DNA from: Bacteroidota bacterium
GTDB taxonomy: Bacteria > Bacteroidota > Bacteroidia > B-17B0 > Aurantibacillaceae
DNA length: 64,000 nucleotides
Direction of reading: 5' to 3'
Assembly (NCBI GenBank): GCA_013297775.1
Contig: JAAFIL010000002.1
Span: forward strand, 62,001-126,000
The notes under the pieces: generated by a model
The model's input: only the letters and a program-made list of their open reading frames with translations
Told to the model about the DNA's origin: nothing
The model's database searches: none
In this document: piece by piece, positions 45,588 to 54,066 of the stretch
Layout: the number at the start of each line of letters is the position of its first letter
Position numbering within the stretch: the stretch's first letter is position 1
Translations under genes and position numbers: made by a program

Positions 45588-47909
45588 ATGATAAAACATT
45601 TACGTCAAATTGTATTAGGGTTCTCGGTAATGGCAGCATCTGCGCTTACCGCTCAAATTAATATTGAAAAAGGAGTTCCTAATCGTACCTGCGCTACCCC
45701 TATACCTGGTGCCGAGTGGGATGCTTGGTTTAACCAGCAAGTAGAGGCTTACAAGGCTTCGCACATTAATGGGAAAACGGCCATGCCTTCTTACGTTATT
45801 CCCGTTGTGTTTCACGTTATACATGGGGGCCAGGCTGTGGGAACACATCCTAATTTAAGTATTGCGCAAATTACTACGCAAGTTACCGTTTTAAACAACG
45901 ATTTTGCGGGAACGGGTCAAAACGTGGCCAATTGTCCTGCGGCATTTCAACCTGTTATAGCTTCTAGTGGCATTTCGTTTTGCTTGGCGGTAAAAGACCC
46001 GACCAATGGCATTATGCCGGACCCAGGTATTCATCGGGTTAATTTTAATACTTTTACTTTATCGGGTACATTTACCAATAAAGACCCGGCTGGCAATGCT
46101 GCAGGGTTTACCAATTTTATTAATCAAATTGTAAAACCACAAACAATATGGGATCCTACCAAGTATTGTAACATTTGGGTAACCGATCAACCGCCTAATG
46201 GTGGCTTATTAGGTTTTGCCACGTTTCCTGCTGGTACAACGCTTCCGGGTGTAACTGGTGGTGGTGGCGCAACAACCGATGGTTGTTGGCTTTGGACAAA
46301 AGCTACGGGAAGCGTTGGTACATTGGATCCAACGTATAACTTAGGTCGAACGGCTACTCACGAAATTGGGCATTGGCTGGGCTTGCGCCACGTTTGGGGC
46401 GATGGTAATTGTGTTAACGATTTTTGCAACGATATTCCACCTGCCGAAGCTGCACATTATGGCTGCCCTTCCGCTCCTCATCATGTTAATCAATGCGGTG
46501 CTGGCCAAAGCCCCAATGGCGAGCAAACTATGAATTTTATGGATTATACGGATGATGCGTGTATGTACATGTTTAGTAACGATCAAAAAACAAGGATGTT
46601 GACGGCCATGAGCCAAGGTACTTATCGTAATTTATTAGGTACCCATGGTTTGTGTACAGCAGGTCCTCCGCCAGTTCCGGGTCCTGCAGTAGCTTCTTTC
46701 TCGTTCTTATCTGAGCCTTGTAGTGGTCGCCCCATTAATATTAGTAACAATTCGAGTGGCGGTCCTCCTCCCACGTTTTCGTGGAGTGTTACACCAGCAA
46801 CAACGGCTAGTTTTTCGCCTAACAGCATTGTGGCCTCGCCAGCTGTTACCTTTTCGGTGCCTGGTACTTACACGGTTACTTTAGTAGCTACCAATTCGGT
46901 TGCTGCCTCAACGTTTAGCACGGTGGTAACTGTTACACCTTGTCCCAAAGACCCCGTTTGTTTAGACACCTTACGGGCGATTAGAAAGTTAGATACGTTA
47001 ACCACCTACAAAGCACCTATTAATGCTGGAGTTGGTGGTTGTGGCGCAAGTGATAACCGAGGTTGGTTAACAGGAACAAATTGTTATAAAGACCGAGAAA
47101 AAGCACAATATTTTTCGGCAGCTACTTATAGTGATACACCGGTTCCGCAAATTAATTCGTTAATTGTGTTGTTTGATACAGTTGGAACTAAAGGAAATGC
47201 AGGCACACAAATTACCTCAAAAATTTGGGGTTATTCAGCAATTTCAGGTGCGCCAACTAACTCTTTAATTGCCAGTAAAGCCGATAGTTTAGGACGCATT
47301 ACGGGTAGTTTAACTGTAAGCACCAATTCTATTAGTTATGTAGGTGTACAACCTTACACCTTGCCTAGTAAGCGATTAAAAATTCATAAGTTTAATTTTA
47401 GTCCACCTAAATTGTTACCATCCAATGGTTTCTTTGCATCGGTCGAAATGCCAATTTTTAATACGACCGATTCATTATTGATTTTTTCGAATACTTATGC
47501 AAACACGGGCACCGACTCTAGCGCGTGGGTAATGGAGTTTATCAATAACAATTGGAAACGCATCAAAACAAAATATGGAGTATCGGTTAAAATGGGTATT
47601 ATACCTATTATTACTTGCCAACCTAAAGCAATTGGTGTAAGCGAAAATACGATGCTGGCTTCTAATATTAGTGTGATGCCAAACCCATCGGAAGGTGTTT
47701 TCAATATTGTTACTAGCTTTGAACAAAGCCGTGATATTAATATTGAAATCTACAATTACCTTGGTCAGATGATAGATCGGGTAGAATACAATTCGGTAAG
47801 CACCAATGTATTTACAACCGATTTAAGTTCGCGTGCTAATGGCATTTATTTTTTAACCGTTACAAGTGAAGGTCAAAAGGTAACTAAGAAATTAATTGTA
47901 GCTAAATAA
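45588..47909 (+). CDS. Secreted M43-family zinc metalloprotease with PKD domain and T9SS sorting domain
   Basis: The 773-residue protein has a signal peptide (first ~22 residues, ending ALTAQ), an M43 catalytic domain with HEIGHWLGLRHVWGDGNC near residue 257 and the met-turn MNFMDYTDDACMYMF, a PKD domain near residues 365-455 (PGTYTVTLVATNSV), a Cys-rich central region and a C-terminal type A T9SS domain (MPNPSEGVFNIV ... GIYFLTVTSEGQKVTKKLIV). It is paralogous to 602-2677, which lacks the PKD domain. Likely a secreted protease. A strong terminator follows. Confidence 0.92.
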   Translation: MIKHLRQIVLGFSVMAASALTAQINIEKGVPNRTCATPIPGAEWDAWFNQQVEAYKASHINGKTAMPSYVIPVVFHVIHGGQAVGTHPNLSIAQITTQVTVLNNDFAGTGQNVANCPAAFQPVIASSGISFCLAVKDPTNGIMPDPGIHRVNFNTFTLSGTFTNKDPAGNAAGFTNFINQIVKPQTIWDPTKYCNIWVTDQPPNGGLLGFATFPAGTTLPGVTGGGGATTDGCWLWTKATGSVGTLDPTYNLGRTATHEIGHWLGLRHVWGDGNCVNDFCNDIPPAEAAHYGCPSAPHHVNQCGAGQSPNGEQTMNFMDYTDDACMYMFSNDQKTRMLTAMSQGTYRNLLGTHGLCTAGPPPVPGPAVASFSFLSEPCSGRPINISNNSSGGPPPTFSWSVTPATTASFSPNSIVASPAVTFSVPGTYTVTLVATNSVAASTFSTVVTVTPCPKDPVCLDTLRAIRKLDTLTTYKAPINAGVGGCGASDNRGWLTGTNCYKDREKAQYFSAATYSDTPVPQINSLIVLFDTVGTKGNAGTQITSKIWGYSAISGAPTNSLIASKADSLGRITGSLTVSTNSISYVGVQPYTLPSKRLKIHKFNFSPPKLLPSNGFFASVEMPIFNTTDSLLIFSNTYANTGTDSSAWVMEFINNNWKRIKTKYGVSVKMGIIPIITCQPKAIGVSENTMLASNISVMPNPSEGVFNIVTSFEQSRDINIEIYNYLGQMIDRVEYNSVSTNVFTTDLSSRANGIYFLTVTSEGQKVTKKLIVAK

Positions 47910-47927
47910 AAATTGAGTTCATTTTTC

Positions 47928-47968
47928 TTTAAAAACCCTTTGGTTAATTTGACCAAAGGGTTTTTAAA
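47928..47968 (+). terminator. Terminator after the second M43 protease
   Basis: TTTAAAAACCCTTTGGT (47928-47944) pairs perfectly over 17 bp with ACCAAAGGGTTTTTAAA (47952-47968), with a 7-base loop. It starts 19 bases after the stop codon and has A/T tracts on both sides, so it is likely bidirectional. Confidence 0.88.
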
Positions 47969-48220
47969 TTAGGTACAGCTCAAAAATTAAAAAATCAATA
48001 TTATCAAGCATCCTAGAAGTAAAAATGAAAAATATCTGCAAGGTAAAAATACTTGAAGATCAACAAAGCTAGAAAAAACCTTGCATACATTTCATAGTGG
48101 AGAATTATCAAACTAAAAATAATTATGTTTTGTTTAGAATCGGCAAGCGAACCAATCAAAACATCAAAAAATACAGCTAAATTGGCTATTTTGAAGATAA
48201 CTGAAAAAGGGCTGAGTTTA

Positions 48221-48384
48221 ATACCAACATCATTTCTAAAAGATACGTTGATCCAGTTTCTTTTTTTCTCTTATACTTCCTCAAAAATTATACCCGTAGG
48301 CCTTGCTACGCCTATAATTTTTTCGTCGCCTAAAGGAAAAATAATTCTGGTTCAACTTGTATCTTTTAGAACCGATATTGGTAT
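48221..48384. repeat. 164-bp palindromic element with ATACCAA ends
   Basis: The left end ATACCAACATCATTTCTAAA and following GATAC are inverted at the right end (GTATCTTTTAGAACCGATAT then TGGTAT) with a few mismatches. The central block CCGTAGGCCTTGCTACGCC is flanked by AAAAATTAT and ATAATTTTTTCG. A 162-bp copy with about 95% identity lies at 58541-58702 and a worn copy at 55664-55824. The open frame that crosses it is only a by-product of the repeat. Confidence 0.85.
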
Positions 48385-48435
48385 TATAAAGCAATAGCAT
48401 TATAACGTCAATATTTGTTCATAGTTTAGCTAATG

Positions 48436-49131
48436 TTACCAGATAAAATCAATATCCGCAAATGTTTCGCTTGGTTTAAAGTCCTTGTTAGTTCCAAAAT
48501 AAATTTCGCTTTCGTGATAAAACAACAAAGCCCAGTTTAAACTTTGGTCAATTACAGTTAAGTCGTCAGAAGAACCGTAATAAAAGCTATCGAAGTATTT
48601 TACTAATAATTTCCAAGGAACAATCATTGCGTCTGTAGGTTGCCAAGAAAGAAAAATAGGTTTATCAAACGGAAGACCTCTCTGATAGAGCCATTTTTTG
48701 ATTTCCTTTTCGTTGCTGTCTAAAACTCTAGCCTTGTCAATTGTCCGAAAGAAGTCCTTTTTAAACCTAGATTATGCAATAGGAATCGTAGTGAGAGGTG
48801 AAAGCCCAATAAAACAGGCACTTTTTCGACTGAGGCATAGTGTTGCTATGGTGAAGAAGAAAAAGTGACTGTTTTGAAGGGATTTCGACTCGTAATAGAT
48901 TCCTATTGCATAATCTAGGTTAAATGGTATGTCGTTGTGCAAATTTGTCTTGGCAATATAGTCCCACAAAAACTTTGCAGCTTCTTTGTCCAATGGTTTT
49001 AATTGGTCAAGGTGTTGCTTGGGCAATAGATCATATTTCTCTTTCGTAAAACGCCATTTTAGTCGGAAGTCATCCATTGGAATTACGTGTTGAAATAGGT
49101 TGTCAAAGTCTATGTTCATTTGTCGTAGCAT
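48436..49131 (-). pseudogene. Gene interrupted by a palindromic element (178-codon ancestral frame)
   Basis: Reading from the ATG at 49131, the frame MLRQMNIDFDNLFQHV ... NLHNDIPFN runs into the element at 48766-48919 and stops inside it at 48772. Beyond the element the same frame resumes with FKKDFFRTIDKARVLDSNEKE and continues to the stop at 48436. Removing the element plus one 5-bp duplication (159 bases, 53 codons) restores an uninterrupted 178-codon ORF. The product has no signal peptide or membrane segment; aromatic-rich segments such as VPWKLLVKYFDSFYYGSSDD recall DUF2947-like proteins, but this is weak. The N-terminal fragment of 119 codons may still be translated. Confidence 0.8.
48766..48919. 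mobile_element. 154-bp palindromic mobile element (MITE-like) with TTAAA target duplication
   Basis: The ends CCTAGATTATGCAATAGGAATC and GATTCCTATTGCATAATCTA-GG are exact inverted repeats of 22 bases. Each side is flanked by TTAAA (48761-48765 and 48920-48924), a 5-bp target duplication. The inner arms also pair (CACTTTTTC with GAAAAAGTG) around a loop containing GGCATAG-TG-TTGCTATG. It holds no transposase gene, so it would need an enzyme supplied elsewhere. It disrupts a gene read on the minus strand. Confidence 0.85.
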
Positions 49132-49176
49132 TGTTTGTTACGATTACAGCTAACCAACAAATACCCAAAGATAGCA

Positions 49177-51789
49177 TTAACGTGTACTTGTTTTTACTTT
49201 AACGTATTGGTGTTTTTCGTATTTAGCTTTACGCTTTCGGAAATCACTTTTAAATTTAGGACCATTAACGTTATAGGTATATTTTATTTTTAAATTGGCT
49301 AAGTTGCCACCTTTTGCTTCTAAGGCTGCTTTTATCTTTTCGCGGGTAGCGCGGGCGCGGGCGCGGGCCAAGTCTTTGTTATTACGGAAGGCTCGAGTAG
49401 GCACATAAGAAGCACTCGATTTAATGGAAACGTTTACTACTTTTTCTTTAGTTAATTCTGCTAATTTAGCAATGTAATTCGTCCAAGTGGCTTCGGTTTC
49501 ATCTATTTTGGTGCGGTTATATTTAAAGTAAAACTCGTATTCGGTATTAGGCAAATTACTTTGACTTAGTCCGCTATTATCTGGAGTGCCTGTTTCTGCA
49601 CCTTCTAAATACACCGTTTTTTTAATGGTTTTTCCTCCTTTTACATTAGCGGTCGATAGCATTATTTTATCGGAGGTTTTATCACCTTTGGTTACTACTA
49701 ATTCATAATTGGTGTTTTCATCTAAATCTAAGTTTTTCACACGCCCTTGTTCATCGGTAACGGCTTCGCGTTTATTGCCATCGCCGTCGGTTAACACAAC
49801 GTTGGCGTTGGCTACAGGCTTTTTACTTTTGCGATCGGCATAAACAACCAAGTCTAATAAAGCATCATTATCCGATTTAGGGCGGCTTCCATCAAGGTAT
49901 AAAATTTGATTTATAATTTTGCCCGTTTTAATATCTTTAGTGCTAATGGTTTGTGGTTTCGATTTTTTACCATTGCTTTCGGCTGTTAAATTATAACTGG
50001 TTTTGGGTTTAAGGGAGATACCTTCGTAACGCCCATTAGCATTACTGGTAAAGGTTTGTTGCATTCCTTTCTCATCTTGTAGTAGGATGGTTGCGCCTTC
50101 AACTGGTTTTTTATTTTTAGGGTTATTTAAAACAATGGTGTTTAACAGTAAGGCGTTGCTTTTGGCTTGCACTTTGCCCACCAGTTTAACGGGTTCTAAA
50201 TTTACTTCGCGTTTAATTTCTTGATAGGTAAGTTCGTTGGTTACGAAAATATCTTCGTTATAAAATTCTTCTCGGTCTTTAGTTTGGTAAGAGAAGTTGT
50301 ATTCGCGACCCGGAGGCAAAATGGTAGAGAAGGTACCGTTCACCATTTTAGGACGGTAATTGCCAACTATTTCTCCAGTGTTTTTATCGGTTACAATAAT
50401 AATCAAATCTTCGGGTAAGGGTTCGCCATCAGCTGGAATAATTTGACCTTTAAATAATGCCAATGCTTTTTCTTTGGCATCGGGTATGGATATAAGGTAA
50501 ATGTCTTTTTCGCCAAGTCCTCCTTCTTTTACAGATGAGAAATAAGCGCGTTTGCCATCGGGGGAGGTAACGTAAAATATATCATCGCCAGGTGTATTGA
50601 TGGGATGCCCCATATTGGTGATGTCAATAAATTTATTTTCATCTTCCATGGTGGCAAACATGATATCGTAGCCTCCCATGGTTTTATGACCTGTGGAAGC
50701 AAAGAAAAAGGTTTTACCATCGGGATGAATAAACGCCCCATCTTCGTCGTAAGGCGTGTTAATGGTTTTGCCCAAGTTTAATGCTTTGCTCCATTTTCCG
50801 TTTGGTAATTTAATACAACGGTAAATATCTTTGCCACCATAACCACCAGGGCGGTCGCTGGCAAAGTAAAGGGCATTGCCATCGGCACTTAGGCAGGCGT
50901 GCGATTCCCAAAATTTACTGTTTACATCGGAGCCAAATTCTTGCAAGCTGCTCCAATTGCTGCCATCCCAAGTCGAATAATAAATGTTTCCATCCTTTTC
51001 GGATATGCCTTTGTAGAGAATGAGTGTTTGCCCGTCAATAGACAAGTTAATAGAGGCTTCCATGCCTCGTGTATTAATGTAAGGCGAGAGGTTAACGGGT
51101 TTACTCCATTTACCTTGGTCGTCTTTATAACTTACCACAACATCTTCGTTGTATAAACCTGTTACATCTTTTTCGCCGCCTGTGGTGTTGGGGCGACGCG
51201 TGGTGTATATCATCATGCGTTCATCGGCACTTAAAACTGGGCTATATTCGGGGTAGGGGCTGTTAATGCTATCGCCCATGCTAGTAATTTGAACGTTAAG
51301 TGGCGAACTTACAATTTCTTTAGCAAACATGCAGGTGGCTTTATCGTAGGCTAATTCTTTTTTCCATTCGGTATCCTCGGCTTTCATTCCCTTTTCAAAT
51401 AAATTAAATTGCTCTAACGCTTCATCGAATTTATAGTTTAAGTGAAGTGCGCGGGCGTAATAATACCTTGCTAAAGTTGGAGCACTTTTTTCGTTGGCAT
51501 CGTCTTCTTTATAATTTACTGAAATATTTTTAACGGCTTTTTCGAGGTAATACTCGGCTATGTTGCGTTGGTTGCTCGATTGTAAGTAACAAAACCCAAG
51601 GTTGTAATTGATATTAGCACTAGATGAATCTATTTTATAGGCTTTTATAAAATTAGCTAAAGCTGAGTCGTAGTTTTCTTCTATTAATAAAAAGGAGCCT
51701 TCTTTAAAATAGTCTTTATAGGTGGCTGTTATTTGAGCCTTAGAAACAAGGCTTATAACCAAAAGAGATAGAAGTAATATTTTTTTCAT
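49177..51789 (-). CDS. PorE-like envelope protein: TPR, PD40 propeller, CRD and OmpA-like domains
   Basis: The 870-residue protein has a signal peptide (MKKILLLSLLVISLVSKAQ) and TPR repeats at residues ~22-135 (FLLIEENYDSALANFIKAYK). A WD40/PD40 beta-propeller spans ~170-430 (LYFASDRPGGYGGKDIYRC, AYFSSVKEGGLGEKDIYLIS), followed by two or three carboxypeptidase-regulatory-like domains ~450-740 and an OmpA-like C-terminal domain ~750-870. This order matches PorE of the Porphyromonas T9SS, which binds peptidoglycan. The OmpA part is divergent: the usual NxxLSxxRA motif appears as NKDLARARARATREKIK. It could be PorE itself or a paralogue. It is monocistronic, 45 bases from the interrupted gene. 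Confidence 0.82.
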   Translation of the reverse strand: MKKILLLSLLVISLVSKAQITATYKDYFKEGSFLLIEENYDSALANFIKAYKIDSSSANINYNLGFCYLQSSNQRNIAEYYLEKAVKNISVNYKEDDANEKSAPTLARYYYARALHLNYKFDEALEQFNLFEKGMKAEDTEWKKELAYDKATCMFAKEIVSSPLNVQITSMGDSINSPYPEYSPVLSADERMMIYTTRRPNTTGGEKDVTGLYNEDVVVSYKDDQGKWSKPVNLSPYINTRGMEASINLSIDGQTLILYKGISEKDGNIYYSTWDGSNWSSLQEFGSDVNSKFWESHACLSADGNALYFASDRPGGYGGKDIYRCIKLPNGKWSKALNLGKTINTPYDEDGAFIHPDGKTFFFASTGHKTMGGYDIMFATMEDENKFIDITNMGHPINTPGDDIFYVTSPDGKRAYFSSVKEGGLGEKDIYLISIPDAKEKALALFKGQIIPADGEPLPEDLIIIVTDKNTGEIVGNYRPKMVNGTFSTILPPGREYNFSYQTKDREEFYNEDIFVTNELTYQEIKREVNLEPVKLVGKVQAKSNALLLNTIVLNNPKNKKPVEGATILLQDEKGMQQTFTSNANGRYEGISLKPKTSYNLTAESNGKKSKPQTISTKDIKTGKIINQILYLDGSRPKSDNDALLDLVVYADRKSKKPVANANVVLTDGDGNKREAVTDEQGRVKNLDLDENTNYELVVTKGDKTSDKIMLSTANVKGGKTIKKTVYLEGAETGTPDNSGLSQSNLPNTEYEFYFKYNRTKIDETEATWTNYIAKLAELTKEKVVNVSIKSSASYVPTRAFRNNKDLARARARATREKIKAALEAKGGNLANLKIKYTYNVNGPKFKSDFRKRKAKYEKHQYVKVKTSTR

Positions 51790-52038
51790 GTGATATTTGA
51801 AGCAATCAACAAATATAAATTTTATTAGGGTTGTTTAGTGCAAGTTTGGGCTTTAAAAATCGAATTTTATAAACAAACTTATTAAGAGGTATAGGTAGTA
51901 AAAACACAAGAATTACAACGGGATAAATGTTGTGCTTATCAGTAATTCCGAATAAGAGGGACTTTAGAATAAAATAGCTAACTCTGTAAAAATACTTAAA
52001 AGCACATTATGCAACATAAATTTATGGAGAACCCAACT

Positions 52039-52230
52039 GCGTGAGGGGTATTTCGACTTCGCTCAATATAAAACAAGCGGCAGCCCCCGAAGGGCGTTTG
52101 CTAATTTTGCCAGAGCGAGGCGGCTGAGGCACGAAGACCCCGCAGCGACTTGGGCAGGCTCAGCGTGGCAGCAGCAAAATAGCAAAACACCCGAGGGGCT
52201 AAAGCGGATGACCCGACCCCAAAGTAGAAC
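52039..52230 (+). repeat. GTGAGGG/GACCCC interspersed repeat, best-preserved copy
   Basis: Starts with GCGTGAGGGGTATTTCGACT and ends with GACCCGACCCCAAAGTAGAA. Inside, TTTGCTAATTTTGC pairs with GCAAAATAGCAAA and AGCCCCCGAAGGG pairs with ACCCGAGGGGCT, so most of the unit can fold into one long hairpin. GC content is clearly above the surroundings. Other copies: 58881-59086 and the inverted 35891-36038. Confidence 0.75.
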
Positions 52231-52436
52231 CTGCGTTACCTTAAAACTGATAGTGTAATTATTACACTAAGCTAAGTAAAACTTGATAGGGGACACGCCC
52301 AAAAATTTTTAATAAACCGTCATTTCAAGAAATCGGATGATTTAGAATAAAACGTTTAACTCTGTAAAACATTTAAAATCAAAACTTAAAAATGAGTTAG
52401 ATGGAATTATGCCTTTGTTTCGAGAAATGAATAGTT

Positions 52437-52597
52437 ATACCAAGTGAACTTATATTTTAGTCCAATCTACTCGTTCTTTTTCATCATTACTTTTTTAAAA
52501 ATTTGTTCCGTAGGCTATGCTATGCAACAAATTTTTTCATCGTACTGATAAAAAATAACTTCGCATCTTTGGACTAAAATATAAGTTCATTTGGTAT
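52437..52597. repeat. 161-bp palindromic element with ATACCAA ends, second subtype
   Basis: The left end ATACCAAGTGAACTTATATT then TTAGTCCAA is inverted at the right end (TTGGACTAAAATATAAGTTC then ATTTGGTAT). The outermost ATACCAA and the core CCGTAGGCTATGCTATGC flanked by AAAAATT and AATTTTTTC match the 48221 and 58541 copies, while the arms differ. No ORF. Confidence 0.85.
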
Positions 52598-52656
52598 TAC
52601 AGTTTTACAAACGTATCCAACACCATTTTATAAATGCAAATGATGCAACCAAAGTG

Positions 52657-54054
52657 TTATAGAGATTTTAAGAAGGCTATGACATTATCACGTTCTTTTT
52701 TTGAAAGTGCTTTGAATGCATTTTTTGAATTGGCGGCCTCACCGTCGTGCCACATAATTGCTTCTACAATAGTTCTTGCTCTTCCGTCGTGTAATAAATA
52801 AGAATGCCCATTTACTGTTTGGATTAATCCTAATCCCCATAAAGGTTGAGTGCGCCATTCTGCGCCACTTGCTAAGTAATCGGGTCTATTATCTGCCAAG
52901 GCAGTTCCCATATCGTGTAATAAAAAATCAGAGTATGGTCTTATTTCTACATTGTTTAAAGCGTTAATGGCAGCATTCGTTCCAGTTATCAATTTAGCTT
53001 TATGACAACTTTCGCATCCTAGGTTTTTAAATATCATTTTTCCCATTAAGACATTGGCATCCTTGTAGTTTCTTCTTATTGGAACGCCCAATGTTCTGGT
53101 ATATAAAACTGTGAAATTTAAGTTGGTGCTATCTATTTCAGGAGTTCCTCCATTAATAGCGGTTTGGCAGGTATTTTGAATAGAGGTACAATTTTCATTT
53201 TTAAAAAGCCAAGTAGTAATTCCCAAATCGCCCAAAAAGGCACCTGCTGTTTGATGATACAGGTTGGCTACATTGGCTTTCCATCCAAACTTACCAAGTT
53301 TTTGATTTTTAGATACCGCATCGTAAACGTAATTAGCTTTTCCACTTACACCATCGCCGTTAATATCATTTTCATCGGCATTAGCTAAAATGCTATTATC
53401 AGATAATGCTTCCACTAAACCTAAGCCAATCATTTGCTGGCCAACGCGCGGTGAAAACAGGATGCCTGAGTTCATTGCGCCATAATTTAACCCTGTAAAT
53501 GTATAGAGTGGTGTTCGCAACGAATAGGTTTCGCCATCACTAAACGCACCGCTTTGTTCGCTGTAAAAAATAGTAAAAGCACCTTCTTTGTTTACCCCTT
53601 GAATGGCGTTATCGCTTAATTGTCCCCCGTAATTAATATCTGCATTTGGTTCTCCATTTGTTCCAACACCCGGAATGCTTAATCTAAATAATAATCCTTT
53701 ATTGGCAAGGGGTTCTCCTCTACCATCTCTGAAATGACAGCTTGCGCACGAGCGGGCATTAAACATAGGCCCCAGGCCGTCGCGTGCCGTTGTAGATGAA
53801 GGAGCTTCGACCCAGTTTTGATTAAAGAATGAATTGCCCACAAAAAAATTTAATTTCTCTTGTGGATTTAAGCCCGATAGTTGATAACTAAACGCCAAGT
53901 TCGATTGATCGTTCACAGTTCTGATGCCAGCAGAAAGTTCTTCTCCCTCTTCGTAGCCCACTAGGTCTTGTGTTGCGGGCGATTCTGTTATGGTATCTTT
54001 TTTACAGGAAGCTAACCAAAAAATAATAACTAAAAGAAAGTAATTGGGTTTCAC
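52657..54054 (-). CDS. Di-haem oxidoreductase-like c-type cytochrome lipoprotein
   Basis: The 465-residue protein has a lipoprotein signal (FLLVIIFWLASC) and two CxxCH haem sites: ARSCASCHFRDG near residue 105 and LGCESCHKAKL near residue 350. The YGGQLSDNAIQGVNKEGAF and LFNARSCASCH context matches the DUF1111 di-haem oxidoreductase group related to MauG-type peroxidases. It lies 12 bases after the imelysin gene and is probably co-transcribed. These two families often occur together in iron-related periplasmic systems. The haem count makes it dependent on cytochrome c maturation. Confidence 0.87.
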   Translation of the reverse strand: MKPNYFLLVIIFWLASCKKDTITESPATQDLVGYEEGEELSAGIRTVNDQSNLAFSYQLSGLNPQEKLNFFVGNSFFNQNWVEAPSSTTARDGLGPMFNARSCASCHFRDGRGEPLANKGLLFRLSIPGVGTNGEPNADINYGGQLSDNAIQGVNKEGAFTIFYSEQSGAFSDGETYSLRTPLYTFTGLNYGAMNSGILFSPRVGQQMIGLGLVEALSDNSILANADENDINGDGVSGKANYVYDAVSKNQKLGKFGWKANVANLYHQTAGAFLGDLGITTWLFKNENCTSIQNTCQTAINGGTPEIDSTNLNFTVLYTRTLGVPIRRNYKDANVLMGKMIFKNLGCESCHKAKLITGTNAAINALNNVEIRPYSDFLLHDMGTALADNRPDYLASGAEWRTQPLWGLGLIQTVNGHSYLLHDGRARTIVEAIMWHDGEAANSKNAFKALSKKERDNVIAFLKSL

Positions 54055-54066
54055 AATGAGGAGAAG

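Larger units (their letters stand above)
51790..52656. other. 867-base intergenic region made largely of repeats
   Basis: Contains, left to right, a TTTAGAATAAAATAGCTAAC block (51963-51990), a GC-rich GTGAGGG/GACCCC repeat (52039-52230), a second TTTAGAATAAAA block with an inverted AACTC/GAGTT pair (52317-52410) and a palindromic element with ATACCAA ends (52437-52597). No gene is visible. Several element types stack here, which marks the site as an insertion hotspot. Confidence 0.65.

Noticed and set aside
48125-48397. 90-codon plus-strand frame
   Set aside because: Most of it is the palindromic repeat at 48221-48384. The near-identical repeat at 58541 does not keep the same frame open.
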